A stretch of DNA of 64,000 nucleotides from Achromobacter ruhlandii (GCF_902859695.1 NZ_CADIJL010000019.1:47078-111077), one strand, 5' to 3'; shown: positions 44,156-54,028, counted from the stretch's first letter. Made by a program: numbers and translations. The notes: generated by a model not told the origin, from the sequence alone.

Positions 44156-44198
44156 GCCAGCGCATGCAGGCAGCCCGCGGCCGCCTGCATGCGCTGGC
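44156..44198. repeat. Perfect 16-bp-arm inverted repeat upstream of dacC
   Basis: GCCAGCGCATGCAGGC and GCCTGCATGCGCTGGC are exact reverse complements with 11 nt between. No T-run follows on either strand. On the minus strand it would form a very stable hairpin 40 nt before the dacC start codon. Confidence 0.9.
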
Positions 44199-44346
44199 CG
44201 ACGCGCGGCGCGAAGCATTGGAACACGCCGACCCGGGATGGTTCAAAAGCCCCTTGCAAAAGCACTTTCGCGCAACGCGCGACGTCGCTGCGCACGGCAT
44301 TCGCGGCACTGAAAAAATCGCAGCGATTGTCACTGCATTTTGCAGA

Positions 44347-44368
44347 ACCCCTTGCAGAAGGGGTTTTT
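44347..44368 (+). terminator. Terminator-like hairpin about 150 bp upstream of the HU fusion gene
   Basis: CCCCTT and AAGGGG pair around GCAG and are followed by TTTTT on the plus strand. No gene ends before it on that strand, so it suggests a short transcript or a leader attenuator. Confidence 0.55.
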
Positions 44369-44513
44369 CTGCCTGGAAAACAACAAAGAATGCGCAAAAG
44401 GCCTTGCGAAAGCGGCTACAACCGCCACTCTTCCGCTATCATCGGGCGCGTAGCGTTAAACGCCGATACCCGGCGCGCGCTGCCCCAATGTCCTCAACAT
44501 ACGGATTTTGACC

Positions 44514-44972
44514 ATGGCCACGAAAGCTAAAGCTCCTGCCAAGAAAGTCACCAAGCCCGCCGCCAAGGCGCCCGCAAAGAAGGCTACCGCCGCCAAACCC
44601 GCTGTGAAGCCGGCAGCCAAGAAGGTCGTCGCCGCCAAGAAGGTCGCTGCCGCCCCCAAGGCTATCAAGGCTGCTCTGAACAAGACCCAGCTGATCGCCT
44701 ACATCGTCGAGCAGTCCGGCGTTGAAGCCAAGGCGGTCAAGGCCGTCCTGGCCAGCCTGGAAACCTCGGTGCTGAGCTCCGTGGACAAGAAGGGCGCCGG
44801 CGAATTCACGCTGCCGGGCCTGTTCAAGGTTGCCGTGCAGAAGGTTCCCGCCAAGGCCAAGCGCTTCGGCAAGGATCCTTTCACCGGTGAAGAGCGCTGG
44901 TTCCCCGCCAAGCCGGCTTCGGTCAAGGTGAAGGTTCGCCCGCTCAAGAAGCTGAAGGACGCCGCGCAGTAA
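44514..44972 (+). CDS. Histone-like protein: Lys/Ala-rich tail fused to HU domain
   Basis: A 152-residue DNA-binding protein. Residues 1-54 are a repetitive K/A/P tail (A-P-A-K-K and A-A-K-K-V words) like histone H1. Residues 56-146 are an HU/IHF-like domain: L-N-K-T-Q-L-I-A-Y-I-V, E-F-T-L-P-G-L-F-K-V and F-T-G-E-E-R-W-F-P-A-K-P-A-S-V-K-V-K-V-R-P. It resembles the Bordetella BpH2 protein. The start is at M-A-T-K-A-K. The tail would bind DNA non-specifically and the HU domain bend it. It is transcribed alone and ends in a strong terminator. Confidence 0.9.
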   Translation: MATKAKAPAKKVTKPAAKAPAKKATAAKPAVKPAAKKVVAAKKVAAAPKAIKAALNKTQLIAYIVEQSGVEAKAVKAVLASLETSVLSSVDKKGAGEFTLPGLFKVAVQKVPAKAKRFGKDPFTGEERWFPAKPASVKVKVRPLKKLKDAAQ

Positions 44973-45000
44973 TTCCGCACGGTTATCCGGTCAAGCCGGA

Positions 45001-45038
45001 AAGGGCCTGCCCCGCATGGGGCGGGCCCTTTCTTTTTT
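45001..45038 (+). terminator. Terminator of the HU fusion gene
   Basis: AAGGGCCTGCCCC and GGGGCGGGCCCTT form a stem around GCAT with one mismatch, followed by TCTTTTTT. It is 28 nt beyond the stop codon. Confidence 0.93.
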
Positions 45039-45117
45039 CGCGCCCGTGTTTTCTCCCGCGGTCCGCGCCGCCCCATCGCGCGCGCCTTGCGGGATTTCAG
45101 GCCGGCCTGCTAGAATT

Positions 45118-45135
45118 TATCTTTACGTAAAGATA
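45118..45135. promoter_or_regulatory. Putative MarR operator
   Basis: TATCTTTACGTAAAGATA is an 18-bp perfect palindrome just downstream of TAGAAT (45111-45116), a possible -10 box, and 18 bp before the MarR start codon. MarR-family proteins bind such 16-20-bp AT-rich dyads to repress their own operon. Confidence 0.75.
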
Positions 45136-45152
45136 CTTGATATAAAAACATC

Positions 45153-45665
45153 ATGAACGATCTGGTCGACCTGGTGCTGTCGCAGTGGGAGCGGGAATGC
45201 CCCAACCTGGACATCTCGCCGATGAGCGTCCTCAGCCGCGTGTTCCGCTTCCACGCCTTCGCCGCGCGCGACGTCGGCCAGGCATTCAAGCGCCACCACC
45301 TGCACCAGGGCGAATTCGACGTGCTCGCCACCCTGTACCGCAGCGGCGCGCCGCACGCCATGAATCCACAGAAGCTGGTCGCCGCGCTGCTGTTGACCTC
45401 CGGCGCCATGACCAACCGGCTGGACCGCCTGGAACAGGCCGGCCTGCTGGCACGCACGCCCAACCCCGAGGACCGCCGCGGCGTCATCGTGGCGCTGACC
45501 GCCGAGGGCCTGCGCGTCATCAAGCAGGTGCTCAAGGACTACCTGCGCGAACTCGAAGCGCTGCTCGCCCCCCTCAATGCCGCCGAGCGCCGCCAGATGG
45601 CCGGCCTGCTGAAGAAACTGCTGATCCCGCACGACCAGGAAACGCCCGGCGGCATCGCCGCCTGA
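45153..45665 (+). CDS. MarR-family transcriptional regulator
   Basis: A 170-residue regulator with the MarR winged helix: N-P-Q-K-L-V-A-A-L-L-L-T-S-G-A-M-T-N-R-L-D-R-L-E-Q-A-G-L at about residues 71-98, then the wing with P-N-P-E-D-R-R-G-V-I-V-A-L-T. Helices at both ends form the dimer. It is followed 34 bp downstream by an MFS efflux gene. The palindrome at 45118-45135 fits an autoregulatory operator, so a ligand would relieve repression of both genes. Confidence 0.93.
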   Translation: MNDLVDLVLSQWERECPNLDISPMSVLSRVFRFHAFAARDVGQAFKRHHLHQGEFDVLATLYRSGAPHAMNPQKLVAALLLTSGAMTNRLDRLEQAGLLARTPNPEDRRGVIVALTAEGLRVIKQVLKDYLRELEALLAPLNAAERRQMAGLLKKLLIPHDQETPGGIAA

Positions 45666-45699
45666 GCCTTCCCCCCGCCACTCCCGACTCCCGCCCCAC

Positions 45700-46914
45700 A
45701 TGAACGCCGCTCCCGCCCAACCCGCCCCGCTCACCGCGCCCGTCATCCTGCTGATGTCCGTGGCCACCGGCCTGGCGGTCGCCAGCAACTATTACGCGCA
45801 ACCGCTGCTGCACACCATCAGCCAGCAGTTCTCGCTGTCCAACGCCACCGCCGGCAGCATCGTCATGATCGCGCAGCTGAGCTACGCGCTCGGCCTGATC
45901 CTGCTGGTGCCGCTGGGGGATCTGTTCGAACGCCGCGGCCTGATCGTGCTGATGACCCTGCTGTCGTCCGGCGGCCTGCTGCTGTCGGCCTTCGCCCGCA
46001 ACATCCAGATGCTGATGCTGGGCACCGCGGTGACCGGCATGCTGTCGGTGGTGGCGCAGGTGCTGGTGCCGTTCGCGGCCACCCTGGCGGCGCCGCACGA
46101 GCGCGGCAAGGCGGTCGGCACGGTCATGAGCGGCCTGCTGCTGGGCATCCTGCTGGCCCGCACCGCGGCCGGGGTACTGGCCGACCTGGGCAGCTGGCGC
46201 ACGGTCTACTGGGTCGCCGCGATCCTGATGCTGGCCATGTCCGCCGCGCTCTGGAAGGTGCTGCCGCGCCACAAGAGCCAGGCCGCGATGAGCTATCCGC
46301 GCCTGCTCGGCTCGATCTTCCGCCTGTTCGCCGAGGAGCCCCTGCTGCGCGGCCGCTCGCTGCTCGGCGGCCTGCTGTTCGCGGCCTTCAGCATGCTGTG
46401 GACGCCGCTGACCTTCCTGCTGTCGGGCCCGGACTACGGCTTCAACAACACCACCATCGGCCTGTTCGGGCTGGCCGGCGCGGCCGGCGCCTATGCCGCC
46501 AACCGCTTCGGCAGGCTGGCCGACCGCGGCCTGGGCAACCAGGCCACCCGCATCGGCCTGCTGCTGCTGCTGGCGTCGTGGGGCCTGATGGCCTTCGGCC
46601 AGGCCTCGGTCATCGCGCTGCTGGCCGGCATCCTGATCCAGGACCTGGCGATCCAGGGCGTCCACGTCACCAATACCAGTTCGCTGTACCGTAGCCGGCC
46701 CGAGGCCCGCAGCCGCCTGACGGCCGGTTACATGACCAGCTATTTCATCGGCGGGGCCACCGGATCGCTGGTATCGTCCTGGCTGTACTCCCATTACGGC
46801 TGGCCCGGCGTGGTCACCGCGGGCGCGGTTCTGGCGGCCATAACCCTGGCCTACGGCATGCTGGGGGCCAGCGCCCGCATCCCGGAAACCGCCCCGCCCC
46901 CTATCCGCGCCTAG
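45700..46914 (+). CDS. MFS transporter (DHA1 type) controlled by MarR
   Basis: A 404-residue major facilitator with 12 membrane helices. It opens with [18 protein letters not shown], typical of the YnfM/YfcJ-like group, has motif [13 protein letters not shown] and a [10 protein letters not shown] segment. Exports small organic compounds in relatives. It lies directly behind the MarR gene, so it is likely induced by the compound that MarR senses. Confidence 0.92.
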   Translation: MNAAPAQPAPLTAPVILLMSVATGLAVASNYYAQPLLHTISQQFSLSNATAGSIVMIAQLSYALGLILLVPLGDLFERRGLIVLMTLLSSGGLLLSAFARNIQMLMLGTAVTGMLSVVAQVLVPFAATLAAPHERGKAVGTVMSGLLLGILLARTAAGVLADLGSWRTVYWVAAILMLAMSAALWKVLPRHKSQAAMSYPRLLGSIFRLFAEEPLLRGRSLLGGLLFAAFSMLWTPLTFLLSGPDYGFNNTTIGLFGLAGAAGAYAANRFGRLADRGLGNQATRIGLLLLLASWGLMAFGQASVIALLAGILIQDLAIQGVHVTNTSSLYRSRPEARSRLTAGYMTSYFIGGATGSLVSSWLYSHYGWPGVVTAGAVLAAITLAYGMLGASARIPETAPPPIRA

Positions 46915-46921
46915 CACCTCC

Positions 46922-46968
46922 TATAATCAGGGGTTTTGGCCGCCCCCGCGCCTGGCGCGCGGGGGCGG
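46922..46968 (+). promoter_or_regulatory. leuS promoter -10 and leader hairpin
   Basis: TATAAT at 46922-46927 is a perfect -10 box; no good -35 is seen 17 nt before it. From 46940 to 46968 CCGCCCCCGCGC and GCGCGGGGGCGG form a 12-bp stem with a 5-nt loop, and ATTTTT follows 8 nt later. The stem lies in the leuS leader and could terminate the MFS transcript or attenuate leuS. Confidence 0.6.
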
Positions 46969-47000
46969 TTCACCCATTTTTCGCCATCGCGCACGAGCCC

Positions 47001-49658
47001 ATGCAGGAACGTTACCTCCCCACTACCGTCGAAGCGGCCGCCCACCAAGACTGGCAGGCCCGCGACGCCTATCTGGTCCATGAACACGCGAAGAACCCGG
47101 ACGGCTCCGAGAAGCCGAAGTTCTACGCCTGCTCGATGCTGCCCTATCCCAGCGGCAAGCTGCACATGGGCCACGTGCGCAACTACACCATCAACGACAT
47201 GATGGCGCGCCAGCTGCGCATGCGGGGCTACAACGTGCTGATGCCGATGGGCTGGGACGCCTTTGGCATGCCGGCCGAGAACGCCGCCATCAAGTCCAAG
47301 GTGCCGCCGGCCAAATGGACCTACGACAACATCGCCTACATGAAGAAGCAGATGAAGGCGATGGGCCTGGCGATCGACTGGTCGCGCGAGATGTGCGCCT
47401 GCGATCCCGAGTACTACAAGTGGAACCAGTGGCTGTTCCTGAAGATGCTCGAAAAGGGCGTCGCCTACCGCAAGACCCAGGTCGTGAACTGGGATCCGGT
47501 CGACCAGACCGTGCTGGCCAACGAACAGGTCATCGACGGCCGCGGCTGGCGCTCGGGCGCCCCGGTCGAAAAGCGCGAGATCCCGGGTTACTACCTGCGC
47601 ATCACCGATTACGCCGACGAACTGCTGGGCGCTGTGCAGAACGATCTGCCCGGCTGGCCCGAGCGCGTGCGTCTGATGCAGGAGAACTGGATCGGCAAGT
47701 CCGAGGGCCTGCGCTTCGCCTTCCCGCACCAGATCGCCGGCCAGGACGGCCAGTTGATCCAGGACGGCAAGCTGTACGTCTTCACCACCCGCGCCGACAC
47801 CATCATGGGCGTGACCTTCTGCGCCGTGGCGCCGGAACATCCCCTGGCCACCCACGCCGCGCAGTCGAACCCGGCCCTGGCCGCCTTCATCGAACAGTGC
47901 AAGCTGGGCGGCACCACCGAGGCCGAACTGGCCACGCGTGAAAAGGAAGGCCTGCCCACCGGCCTGTTCGTGACCCACCCGATCACCGGCGACCAGGTCG
48001 AAGTCTGGGTCGGCAACTACGTGCTCATGACCTACGGCGACGGCGCCGTGATGGGCGTGCCCGCCCACGACGAACGCGACTTCGCCTTCGCCAAGAAGTA
48101 TGACCTGCCGATCCGCCAGGTCGTGGACGTGGCCGGCAAGGCCTACTCCACCGACGCCTGGCAGGAATGGTACGGCGACAAGCAGAGCGGCCGCACCATC
48201 AACTCGGGCAAGTACGACGGCCTGTCGCACAAGGAAGCCGTGGACGCCATCGCCGCCGACCTGGGCGCGCAAGGCCTGGGCGAAAAGCAGACCACCTGGC
48301 GCCTGCGCGACTGGGGCATCTCGCGCCAGCGCTACTGGGGCACCCCGATCCCCATCATCCACTGCGCGGATTGCGGCCCGGTGCCGGTCCCCGAGAAGGA
48401 CCTGCCGGTGGTGCTGCCGGACGACCTGATCCCGGACGGCAGCGGCAACCCGCTGGCCAAGAACGAAGCCTTCCTGTCGTGCGCCTGCCCCAGCTGCGGC
48501 AAGCCGGCGCGCCGCGAGACGGACACGATGGACACCTTCGTGGATTCGTCCTGGTACTTCATGCGCTACACCTCGCCGGGCAACAACACTGCCATGGTCG
48601 ACGCGCGCAATGACTACTGGATGCCGATGGACCAGTACATCGGCGGCATCGAGCACGCGGTCCTGCACCTGCTGTACGCGCGCTTCTGGACCAAGGTCAT
48701 GCGCGACATGGGCCTGCTCAACTTCGACGAGCCCTTCACCAAGCTGCTGTGCCAGGGCATGGTGCTGAACCACATCTACTCGCGCAAGAACGCCCAGGGC
48801 GGCATCGAGTATTTCTGGCCCGACGAAGTCGAGAACGTCTACGACGCGCGCGGCGCCATCGTCGGCGCCAAGCTCAAGTCCGACGGTTCGGACGTGACCT
48901 ACGGCGGCGTGGGCACGATGTCCAAGTCCAAGAACAACGGCGTCGATCCGCAATCCCTGATCGACACGCTGGGCGCAGACACCGCGCGCCTGTTCGTCAT
49001 GTTCGCCAGCCCGCCCGAGCAGACGCTCGAATGGTCCGATTCCGGCGTCGAAGGCTCGAACCGCTTCCTGCGCCGCCTGTGGTCGATCAGCTACGCGCAG
49101 CGCGACACCGTCGCCCGCGGCCTGGCCGCCGGCGCCGACTGGACCGACGCGCCCGCCGCCGTCAAGGATCTGCGCCGCGAGGTCTACAACCTGCTCAAGC
49201 AGGCCGACTACGACTACCAGCGCATCCAGTACAACACCGTCGTGTCGGCGTGCATGAAGATGCTCAACGCCATCGATGACGCCAAGCTGCCGGAAGGCAA
49301 GCACGCCGACGCCGCCTACGCCGAAACGCTGGGCGTGCTGCTGCGCGTGCTGTATCCGGTGGTGCCGCACATCACCTGGCACCTGTGGCGCGACCTCGGC
49401 TACGCGCACGAGCTGGGCGACCTGCTCGACGCGCCGTGGCCGCACGTCGACGAGGCCGCGCTGGTGGCGGACGAAATCGAACTGATGCTGCAGGTCAACG
49501 GCAAGCTGCGCGGCTCGATACGCGTCGCCGCCAAGGCCGCCAAGGAAGACATCGAAAAACTCGCCGCCGCCCAGGATGAAGTCGCCCGCTACCTGGAAGG
49601 CCGCCCGCCCAAGCGGGTCATCGTGGTTCCGGGCAAACTGGTCAACGTCGTAGGCTGA
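47001..49658 (+). CDS. leuS: Leucyl-tRNA synthetase
   Basis: An 885-residue class Ia synthetase charging tRNA-Leu. The HIGH motif is H-M-G-H at 55-58 within [11 protein letters not shown], and the KMSKS motif is M-S-K-S-K-N-N-G with Thr instead of the usual first Lys. The CP1 editing domain has T-T-R-A-D-T-I-M-G and [10 protein letters not shown] with the editing Asp. Full length for the family. It leads the leuS-lptE-holA run, and its stop overlaps the lptE start by 1 bp. Confidence 0.98.
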   Translation: MQERYLPTTVEAAAHQDWQARDAYLVHEHAKNPDGSEKPKFYACSMLPYPSGKLHMGHVRNYTINDMMARQLRMRGYNVLMPMGWDAFGMPAENAAIKSKVPPAKWTYDNIAYMKKQMKAMGLAIDWSREMCACDPEYYKWNQWLFLKMLEKGVAYRKTQVVNWDPVDQTVLANEQVIDGRGWRSGAPVEKREIPGYYLRITDYADELLGAVQNDLPGWPERVRLMQENWIGKSEGLRFAFPHQIAGQDGQLIQDGKLYVFTTRADTIMGVTFCAVAPEHPLATHAAQSNPALAAFIEQCKLGGTTEAELATREKEGLPTGLFVTHPITGDQVEVWVGNYVLMTYGDGAVMGVPAHDERDFAFAKKYDLPIRQVVDVAGKAYSTDAWQEWYGDKQSGRTINSGKYDGLSHKEAVDAIAADLGAQGLGEKQTTWRLRDWGISRQRYWGTPIPIIHCADCGPVPVPEKDLPVVLPDDLIPDGSGNPLAKNEAFLSCACPSCGKPARRETDTMDTFVDSSWYFMRYTSPGNNTAMVDARNDYWMPMDQYIGGIEHAVLHLLYARFWTKVMRDMGLLNFDEPFTKLLCQGMVLNHIYSRKNAQGGIEYFWPDEVENVYDARGAIVGAKLKSDGSDVTYGGVGTMSKSKNNGVDPQSLIDTLGADTARLFVMFASPPEQTLEWSDSGVEGSNRFLRRLWSISYAQRDTVARGLAAGADWTDAPAAVKDLRREVYNLLKQADYDYQRIQYNTVVSACMKMLNAIDDAKLPEGKHADAAYAETLGVLLRVLYPVVPHITWHLWRDLGYAHELGDLLDAPWPHVDEAALVADEIELMLQVNGKLRGSIRVAAKAAKEDIEKLAAAQDEVARYLEGRPPKRVIVVPGKLVNVVG

Positions 49659-50332
49659 TGAGGTCAAGCATGTACTTCGCCGGGCAACACACGCAATCCC
49701 CCCGCCAATCCTGGCTGCTGCGCGGCGCCTGCCTGGCGCTGTTCATGCTGATTTCGGCTTGCGGCTTCACGCTGCGCGGCGTCACGCCGCTGCCGTTCGA
49801 AACGCTGTATGTCGGCATTGCCGACAACACCCAGTTCGGCGCCGACGTGCGGCGCGCGCTGCGCGCGGCCTCGCCCGACACCAAGCTGGTTGCCTCGCCC
49901 AAGGATGCGCAGGCGATCCTGCAGGAAGTCTCCAACACGCGCGCCCTGCGCGAGGTGTCGCTGAACGCCCAGGGCCGTGTCGAGGAATACGAACTCGGCA
50001 TCAATTACACCTTCCGCCTGATCGATGCGAAGGGCCGCGCCCTGATCCCGGACACGACCCTGTCGATCTACCGCGAAATGCCCTACGACGACCAGATCGT
50101 CCAGGCCAAGCAAGGGCAGATCGAAACGCTTTACATCGCCATGCAGCGTGATCTGGTTTCGCGCTTGCTCCGCCGCATGACGGCCCCGGAAGTGCGCAAG
50201 GCCTTCGAAAACCGCGAACAGCGGGCGGAAGACGGCGAGACGCCGCTATACGATCCCACCGCTCCGCAGCCTCGCCGCACGCCGACGCCGTGGCAGACGC
50301 CGTCCACCACCGACCCGGCCTACACGCGCTGA
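49658..50332 (+). CDS. lptE: LPS-assembly lipoprotein LptE
   Basis: A 224-residue outer-membrane lipoprotein that plugs LptD during lipopolysaccharide insertion. The lipobox is L-I-S-A-C with Cys35, followed by G-F-T-L-R-G, the usual LptE start. The conserved core (L-Y-V-G-I, V-R-R-A-L-R, Y-E-L-G-I-N-Y-T-F-R-L) is present, and the tail is Pro/Thr-rich. Its ATG overlaps the leuS stop (TGATG); an ATG four codons on is the alternative. The leuS-lptE-holA order is conserved in many proteobacteria. Confidence 0.93.
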   Translation: MRSSMYFAGQHTQSPRQSWLLRGACLALFMLISACGFTLRGVTPLPFETLYVGIADNTQFGADVRRALRAASPDTKLVASPKDAQAILQEVSNTRALREVSLNAQGRVEEYELGINYTFRLIDAKGRALIPDTTLSIYREMPYDDQIVQAKQGQIETLYIAMQRDLVSRLLRRMTAPEVRKAFENREQRAEDGETPLYDPTAPQPRRTPTPWQTPSTTDPAYTR

Positions 50333-50335
50333 CCG

Positions 50336-51394
50336 ATGGCACAAGTCCTGGACGCGGATCGCCTGGCCGATCACCTGCAGCGGGCCGGCAACCGCCTGGC
50401 CCCGCTGTATACGGTGTCCGGTGACGAGCCCCTCCTGGTCACCGAGGCCGTGGATGCGCTGCGCGCCGCCGGGCGCGGCGCCGGTTATACCGAACGCCTG
50501 TCGATGGTGATGGACGCGCGCAGCGACTGGAGCGCGGTCATCGCCGCAACCCAGAGCGTGTCGCTGTTCGGCGATCGCCGCATCCTCGAACTCAAGATTC
50601 CCACCGGCAAGCCCGGCAAGTCCGGCGCCGATACCTTGGCGCGCCTGGCCGAGCAGGCCGAAAAGCAGGCGGACAACCCGGATACCCTGATCCTGGTGGC
50701 GCTGCCGCGCCTGGACAAGGCCACCCGCGAAAGCCGCTGGATGCAGGCCCTGGGCCGTGCCGGCACGATGGTCGACATCCCCAGCATCGAACGCGGCCGC
50801 CTGCCCGCCTGGGTCGGCCAGCGCCTGGCGCGCCAGAACCAGCGTACCGACAACGCCACCCTGCAATGGATGGCCGACAAGGTCGAAGGCAACCTGCTGG
50901 CCGCCCACCAGGAAATCCAGAAACTGGGGCTGCTTTATCCCGAAGGCCAGTTGGCGCCGGAGGACGTCGAGCGCGCCGTGCTCAACGTGGCCCGCTACGA
51001 TGTATTCGGCCTGCGCGATGCCATGCTGGCCGGCGATATCGCCCGCACCATCCGCATGATCGACGGCCTGCGCGCCGAAGGCGAGGCCCTGCCGCTGGTG
51101 CTGTGGGCGGTGGGCGAGGAAATCCGTCTGCTGGCGCGCGTGGCCGAGGCCCGCAGCCTGGGACAGGACGCCAACGGCCTGATGCGCAGGCTGCGCATTT
51201 TCGGGGCGCACGAACGCCTGGCGCTGCAGGCGCTCGGCCGGGTCCGCCCCGACGTCTGGCCTGCCGCGGTGCAACACGCCCACGAGGTCGACCGTCTCAT
51301 CAAGGGCCTGTCGGTGCCGGGGCGGCTATCCGACCCCTGGGAAGAAATGACCCGCCTGGCCTTGCGCGTGGCCGCCGCCGGCAACCGACCGTGA
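50336..51394 (+). CDS. holA: DNA polymerase III delta subunit
   Basis: A 352-residue clamp-loader subunit that opens the beta clamp. It begins with the DnaX-like fold of delta: L-Y-T-V-S-G-D-E-P-L-L-V-T-E-A near residues 24-38, the region touching the clamp, and later L-P-A-W-V-G-Q-R-L and K-V-E-G-N-L-L-A-A-H-Q-E-I-Q-K-L. It is 3 bp after lptE. Confidence 0.95.
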   Translation: MAQVLDADRLADHLQRAGNRLAPLYTVSGDEPLLVTEAVDALRAAGRGAGYTERLSMVMDARSDWSAVIAATQSVSLFGDRRILELKIPTGKPGKSGADTLARLAEQAEKQADNPDTLILVALPRLDKATRESRWMQALGRAGTMVDIPSIERGRLPAWVGQRLARQNQRTDNATLQWMADKVEGNLLAAHQEIQKLGLLYPEGQLAPEDVERAVLNVARYDVFGLRDAMLAGDIARTIRMIDGLRAEGEALPLVLWAVGEEIRLLARVAEARSLGQDANGLMRRLRIFGAHERLALQALGRVRPDVWPAAVQHAHEVDRLIKGLSVPGRLSDPWEEMTRLALRVAAAGNRP

Positions 51395-51490
51395 AGGCGG
51401 CCCCGGCCGCCACCGCTTCGTCTCCCCCGGCCCCCCTGGCCGGATAAACTATCCCTATCCGCAAGCGGCGCCCTGGCCGCCCTCTTTACT

Positions 51491-52771
51491 ATGAACGACG
51501 CCGTCATGTCCTCGTCCTCTATCGAACAAGCCATGCTGACCCTGGGCGAGAATGCGCGCCGGGCCTCGCGCGCCATGATGCGCGCCAACAGCGCCGCCAA
51601 GAACCAGGCCCTGCTGGCCATGGCCGAAGCGCTGGCCGCCAACCAGGCCGAATTGCTGGCCGCCAACGCCAAGGACGTGGCCGCCGCGCGCGCCAATGGC
51701 CTGGAACCGGCCCTGCTCGACCGCCTGACCCTGTCGGAGAAGACGCTGGCGCACATGGCCGAGGGCCTGCGCCAGATCGCCGCCCTGCCCGACCCGATCG
51801 GCAGTGTCACCGCCACTACAGTGCGTCCCAATGGCATGCGCGTGGCGCAGATGCGCGTGCCGCTGGGCGTGATCGGCATCATTTATGAATCCCGCCCCAA
51901 CGTCACCATCGACGCGGCGGCGCTGTGCCTGAAATCGGGCAACGCCGCCATCCTGCGCGGCGGCAGCGAGGCCTTGCACTCCAACGTGGCGCTAGGCCGC
52001 ATTGTCCAGCTCGGCCTGGCCGCCGCCGGCCTGCCGCAGGACGCGGTCCAGGTGGTCGCCACGGCCGACCGCGCCGCGGTCGGCAAGCTCATCACCATGA
52101 CCGAGCACATCGACGTCATCGTGCCGCGCGGCGGCAAGGGCCTGATCGCCCGACTGTCGCAGGAAGCGCGCGTGCCGCTGATCAAGCACCTGGACGGCAA
52201 CTGCCACATCTACATCGATGCGGTGGCCGACCCGGACAAGGCCCACGCCATCGCCTTCAACGCCAAGACCTACCGCTACGGCATCTGCGGCGCCATGGAA
52301 ACCCTGCTGGTGGACGCGGTGGCCGCCGTCTCGATCCTGCCGAGCCTGGCCGCGGCGCTGACCGAACACGGCGTCGAACTGCGCGGCTGCCCGCGCACCC
52401 TGGCGCTGCTGCCGCACGCCAAGCCGGCCACCGATGAAGACTGGGCCACCGAATACCTGGGCCCGATCCTGGCGATCCGCATCGTCGACTCGCTCGACGA
52501 CGCCATCGAGCACATTGCGCGCTGGGGCTCCGGCCACACCGACGCGATCGTCACCGAAGACCTGTCGGCGGCGCAACGCTTCCAGCGCGAGGTTGACTCC
52601 AGCTCGGTCTATGTCAACCTGCCCACCTGCTTCGCGGACGGCTTCGAATACGGCCTGGGCGCCGAGATCGGCATCTCCACCAATCGCCTGCACGCCCGTG
52701 GCCCCGTCGGCCTGGAAGGCCTGACCACCCTCAAATGGGTCCTGACCGGCGAAGGCCAGACCCGCGGCTGA
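51491..52771 (+). CDS. proA: Gamma-glutamyl phosphate reductase
   Basis: A 426-residue NADPH-dependent enzyme of the second step of proline synthesis, making glutamate semialdehyde. [16 protein letters not shown] (123-138), [26 protein letters not shown] (233-243) and the catalytic Cys266 in Y-G-I-C-G-A-M-E are all family hallmarks. It follows holA by 96 bp. An ATG five codons later is a possible alternative start. Confidence 0.97.
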   Translation: MNDAVMSSSSIEQAMLTLGENARRASRAMMRANSAAKNQALLAMAEALAANQAELLAANAKDVAAARANGLEPALLDRLTLSEKTLAHMAEGLRQIAALPDPIGSVTATTVRPNGMRVAQMRVPLGVIGIIYESRPNVTIDAAALCLKSGNAAILRGGSEALHSNVALGRIVQLGLAAAGLPQDAVQVVATADRAAVGKLITMTEHIDVIVPRGGKGLIARLSQEARVPLIKHLDGNCHIYIDAVADPDKAHAIAFNAKTYRYGICGAMETLLVDAVAAVSILPSLAAALTEHGVELRGCPRTLALLPHAKPATDEDWATEYLGPILAIRIVDSLDDAIEHIARWGSGHTDAIVTEDLSAAQRFQREVDSSSVYVNLPTCFADGFEYGLGAEIGISTNRLHARGPVGLEGLTTLKWVLTGEGQTRG

Positions 52772-52827
52772 ACGCCTCTCCTTACCACCCTTAGTTCGCG
52801 GCGCTGCCGCGCGTTACCGGAATTTTC

Positions 52828-53208
52828 ATGCACTCACCCGCCATGGCCATGGCCTTCAGCCTTTTCGTGCTGTGCTTCATCACCTGCTCGCTGAGCGGCC
52901 TGGTGCTGTTCTTCTTCAAGAGCAAGCAGATCAACGCCGCGCTCAAGCATCCCTATCTTCAGCACCGTCCCTTCGAACAATATCCGCTGGCGATCAAGGC
53001 TGCCATCATGCTGGATTATTTCTTCCGCCTGATGTTCCCCGGCACCCGTTTCTGGCTGATCGGCAACGCCAACGACCTGCTGGGCCATGTCGATCCCAAG
53101 AAGACGCCGCTGGCCCTGAAATGGCCGATCGTCGGCTTCTGGGGCTCGTGCTGGCTGGGCCTGATCGCCATGATCGTCCTGTGGACCCTGCTGTTCATGG
53201 GAATGTGA
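52828..53208 (+). CDS. Small membrane protein of unknown function
   Basis: A 126-residue protein that I do not recognise. Hydrophobic segments at about residues 8-30 and 100-124 could span the membrane. The middle is polar with a conserved-looking P-F-E-Q-Y-P-L-A-I-K-A-A-I-M-L-D-Y-F-F-R-L-M-F-P and N-A-N-D-L-L-G-H-V-D-P-K. It follows proA by 56 bp and is 5 bp upstream of the hydratase gene, so is probably cotranscribed with it. The codon usage and reading frame look genuine. Confidence 0.8.
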   Translation: MHSPAMAMAFSLFVLCFITCSLSGLVLFFFKSKQINAALKHPYLQHRPFEQYPLAIKAAIMLDYFFRLMFPGTRFWLIGNANDLLGHVDPKKTPLALKWPIVGFWGSCWLGLIAMIVLWTLLFMGM

Positions 53209-53213
53209 CGCGC

Positions 53214-53996
53214 ATGCGGCTCCAGATCGAAGACTATCCCGGCTGCGCCGAAGCGGCCCGCATCCTGATCGCCGCGCGCGAAGCCGGCATCGCCGGTCCG
53301 CGCCTGCCGGCGGACTGTCGCCCGCAGACCCAGGGCCAGGCCCTGGCGGTACAGCAGCGCACCGCGCGGTTGCTGCGCGAGACGCGCCAGGACGCCATCG
53401 CGGCCTGGAAAAGCGCCTTGCCGTCGCCCGAAAAAACCGTGGTGGCGCCCATCTATGCCTCGTCCGTGGCGCATGGCGATGTCGTCCCTGCCCGCGCGCC
53501 GGTGGTGCGCATCGAACCTGAAATCGCGTTCGAACTGGCATGCGACCTGCCCACGCGGGACGAACCCTATACCCCTGCCGAGATCGACGCCGCCATCGGC
53601 TCGGCCCGCCTGGCCTTGGAAATCCTGGGCTGCCGCTACGCCGCGCCGGAACACGCCAGCCTGCCGGAACTGCTGGCCGACCACATGTTCAACGCCGGGC
53701 TGGTGCTGGGACCGCGCATCGCCTCACCCGACGCCGCCCCCGCAAGCATGACCCTTACCCTCTCGGTCGACGGCGCCGAAGTCGAGCAGCACGCCGGCAT
53801 CCATCCGAACAATCATGCAAAGGCCGGCCTGTACTGGCTCGCCAATTTCCTGCGTGAACAGGGCCTGGGCCTGAGCGCCGGCCAGCACGTCATCACCGGC
53901 TCCTACGCCGGTTTCCTGGACGTGCCCGCCAACCGCGACATCGCACTCGCCTACGGCGACCTCGGCGTCTTGAAACTGCGTTTCACTGCCGGTTAA
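53214..53996 (+). CDS. 2-keto-4-pentenoate hydratase (MhpD family)
   Basis: A 260-residue hydratase/decarboxylase-fold protein of the FAH-like superfamily. It has V-R-I-E-P-E-I-A-F-E-L (the metal-binding E-x-E), a H-x-N region in G-I-H-P-N-N-H, W-L-A-N-F-L, and V-I-T-G-S-Y-A-G near the C-terminus. Family members hydrate 2-hydroxypenta-2,4-dienoate in aromatic meta-cleavage. No other meta-cleavage genes are nearby, so the substrate is open. Confidence 0.85.
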   Translation: MRLQIEDYPGCAEAARILIAAREAGIAGPRLPADCRPQTQGQALAVQQRTARLLRETRQDAIAAWKSALPSPEKTVVAPIYASSVAHGDVVPARAPVVRIEPEIAFELACDLPTRDEPYTPAEIDAAIGSARLALEILGCRYAAPEHASLPELLADHMFNAGLVLGPRIASPDAAPASMTLTLSVDGAEVEQHAGIHPNNHAKAGLYWLANFLREQGLGLSAGQHVITGSYAGFLDVPANRDIALAYGDLGVLKLRFTAG

Positions 53997-54028
53997 GCGG
54001 GTAGCCGCTACCCACCACGGCTTCAACC

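Larger units (their letters stand above)
44116..44513. other. 398-bp divergent region between dacC and the HU fusion gene
   Basis: No gene is supported. It contains the perfect hairpin at 44156-44198 on the dacC side, a terminator-like stem at 44347-44368 in the plus direction, and three similar TTGCAAAAG/TTGCAGAAG/TTGCGAAAG words. The last 150 bp should hold the promoter of the HU fusion gene. Confidence 0.6.

Noticed and set aside
46911..49667. A 918-codon open frame antisense to leuS
   Set aside because: leuS on the other strand has full synthetase motifs. The antisense frame is rich in V, G, H and D from reversed codons and has no domain.
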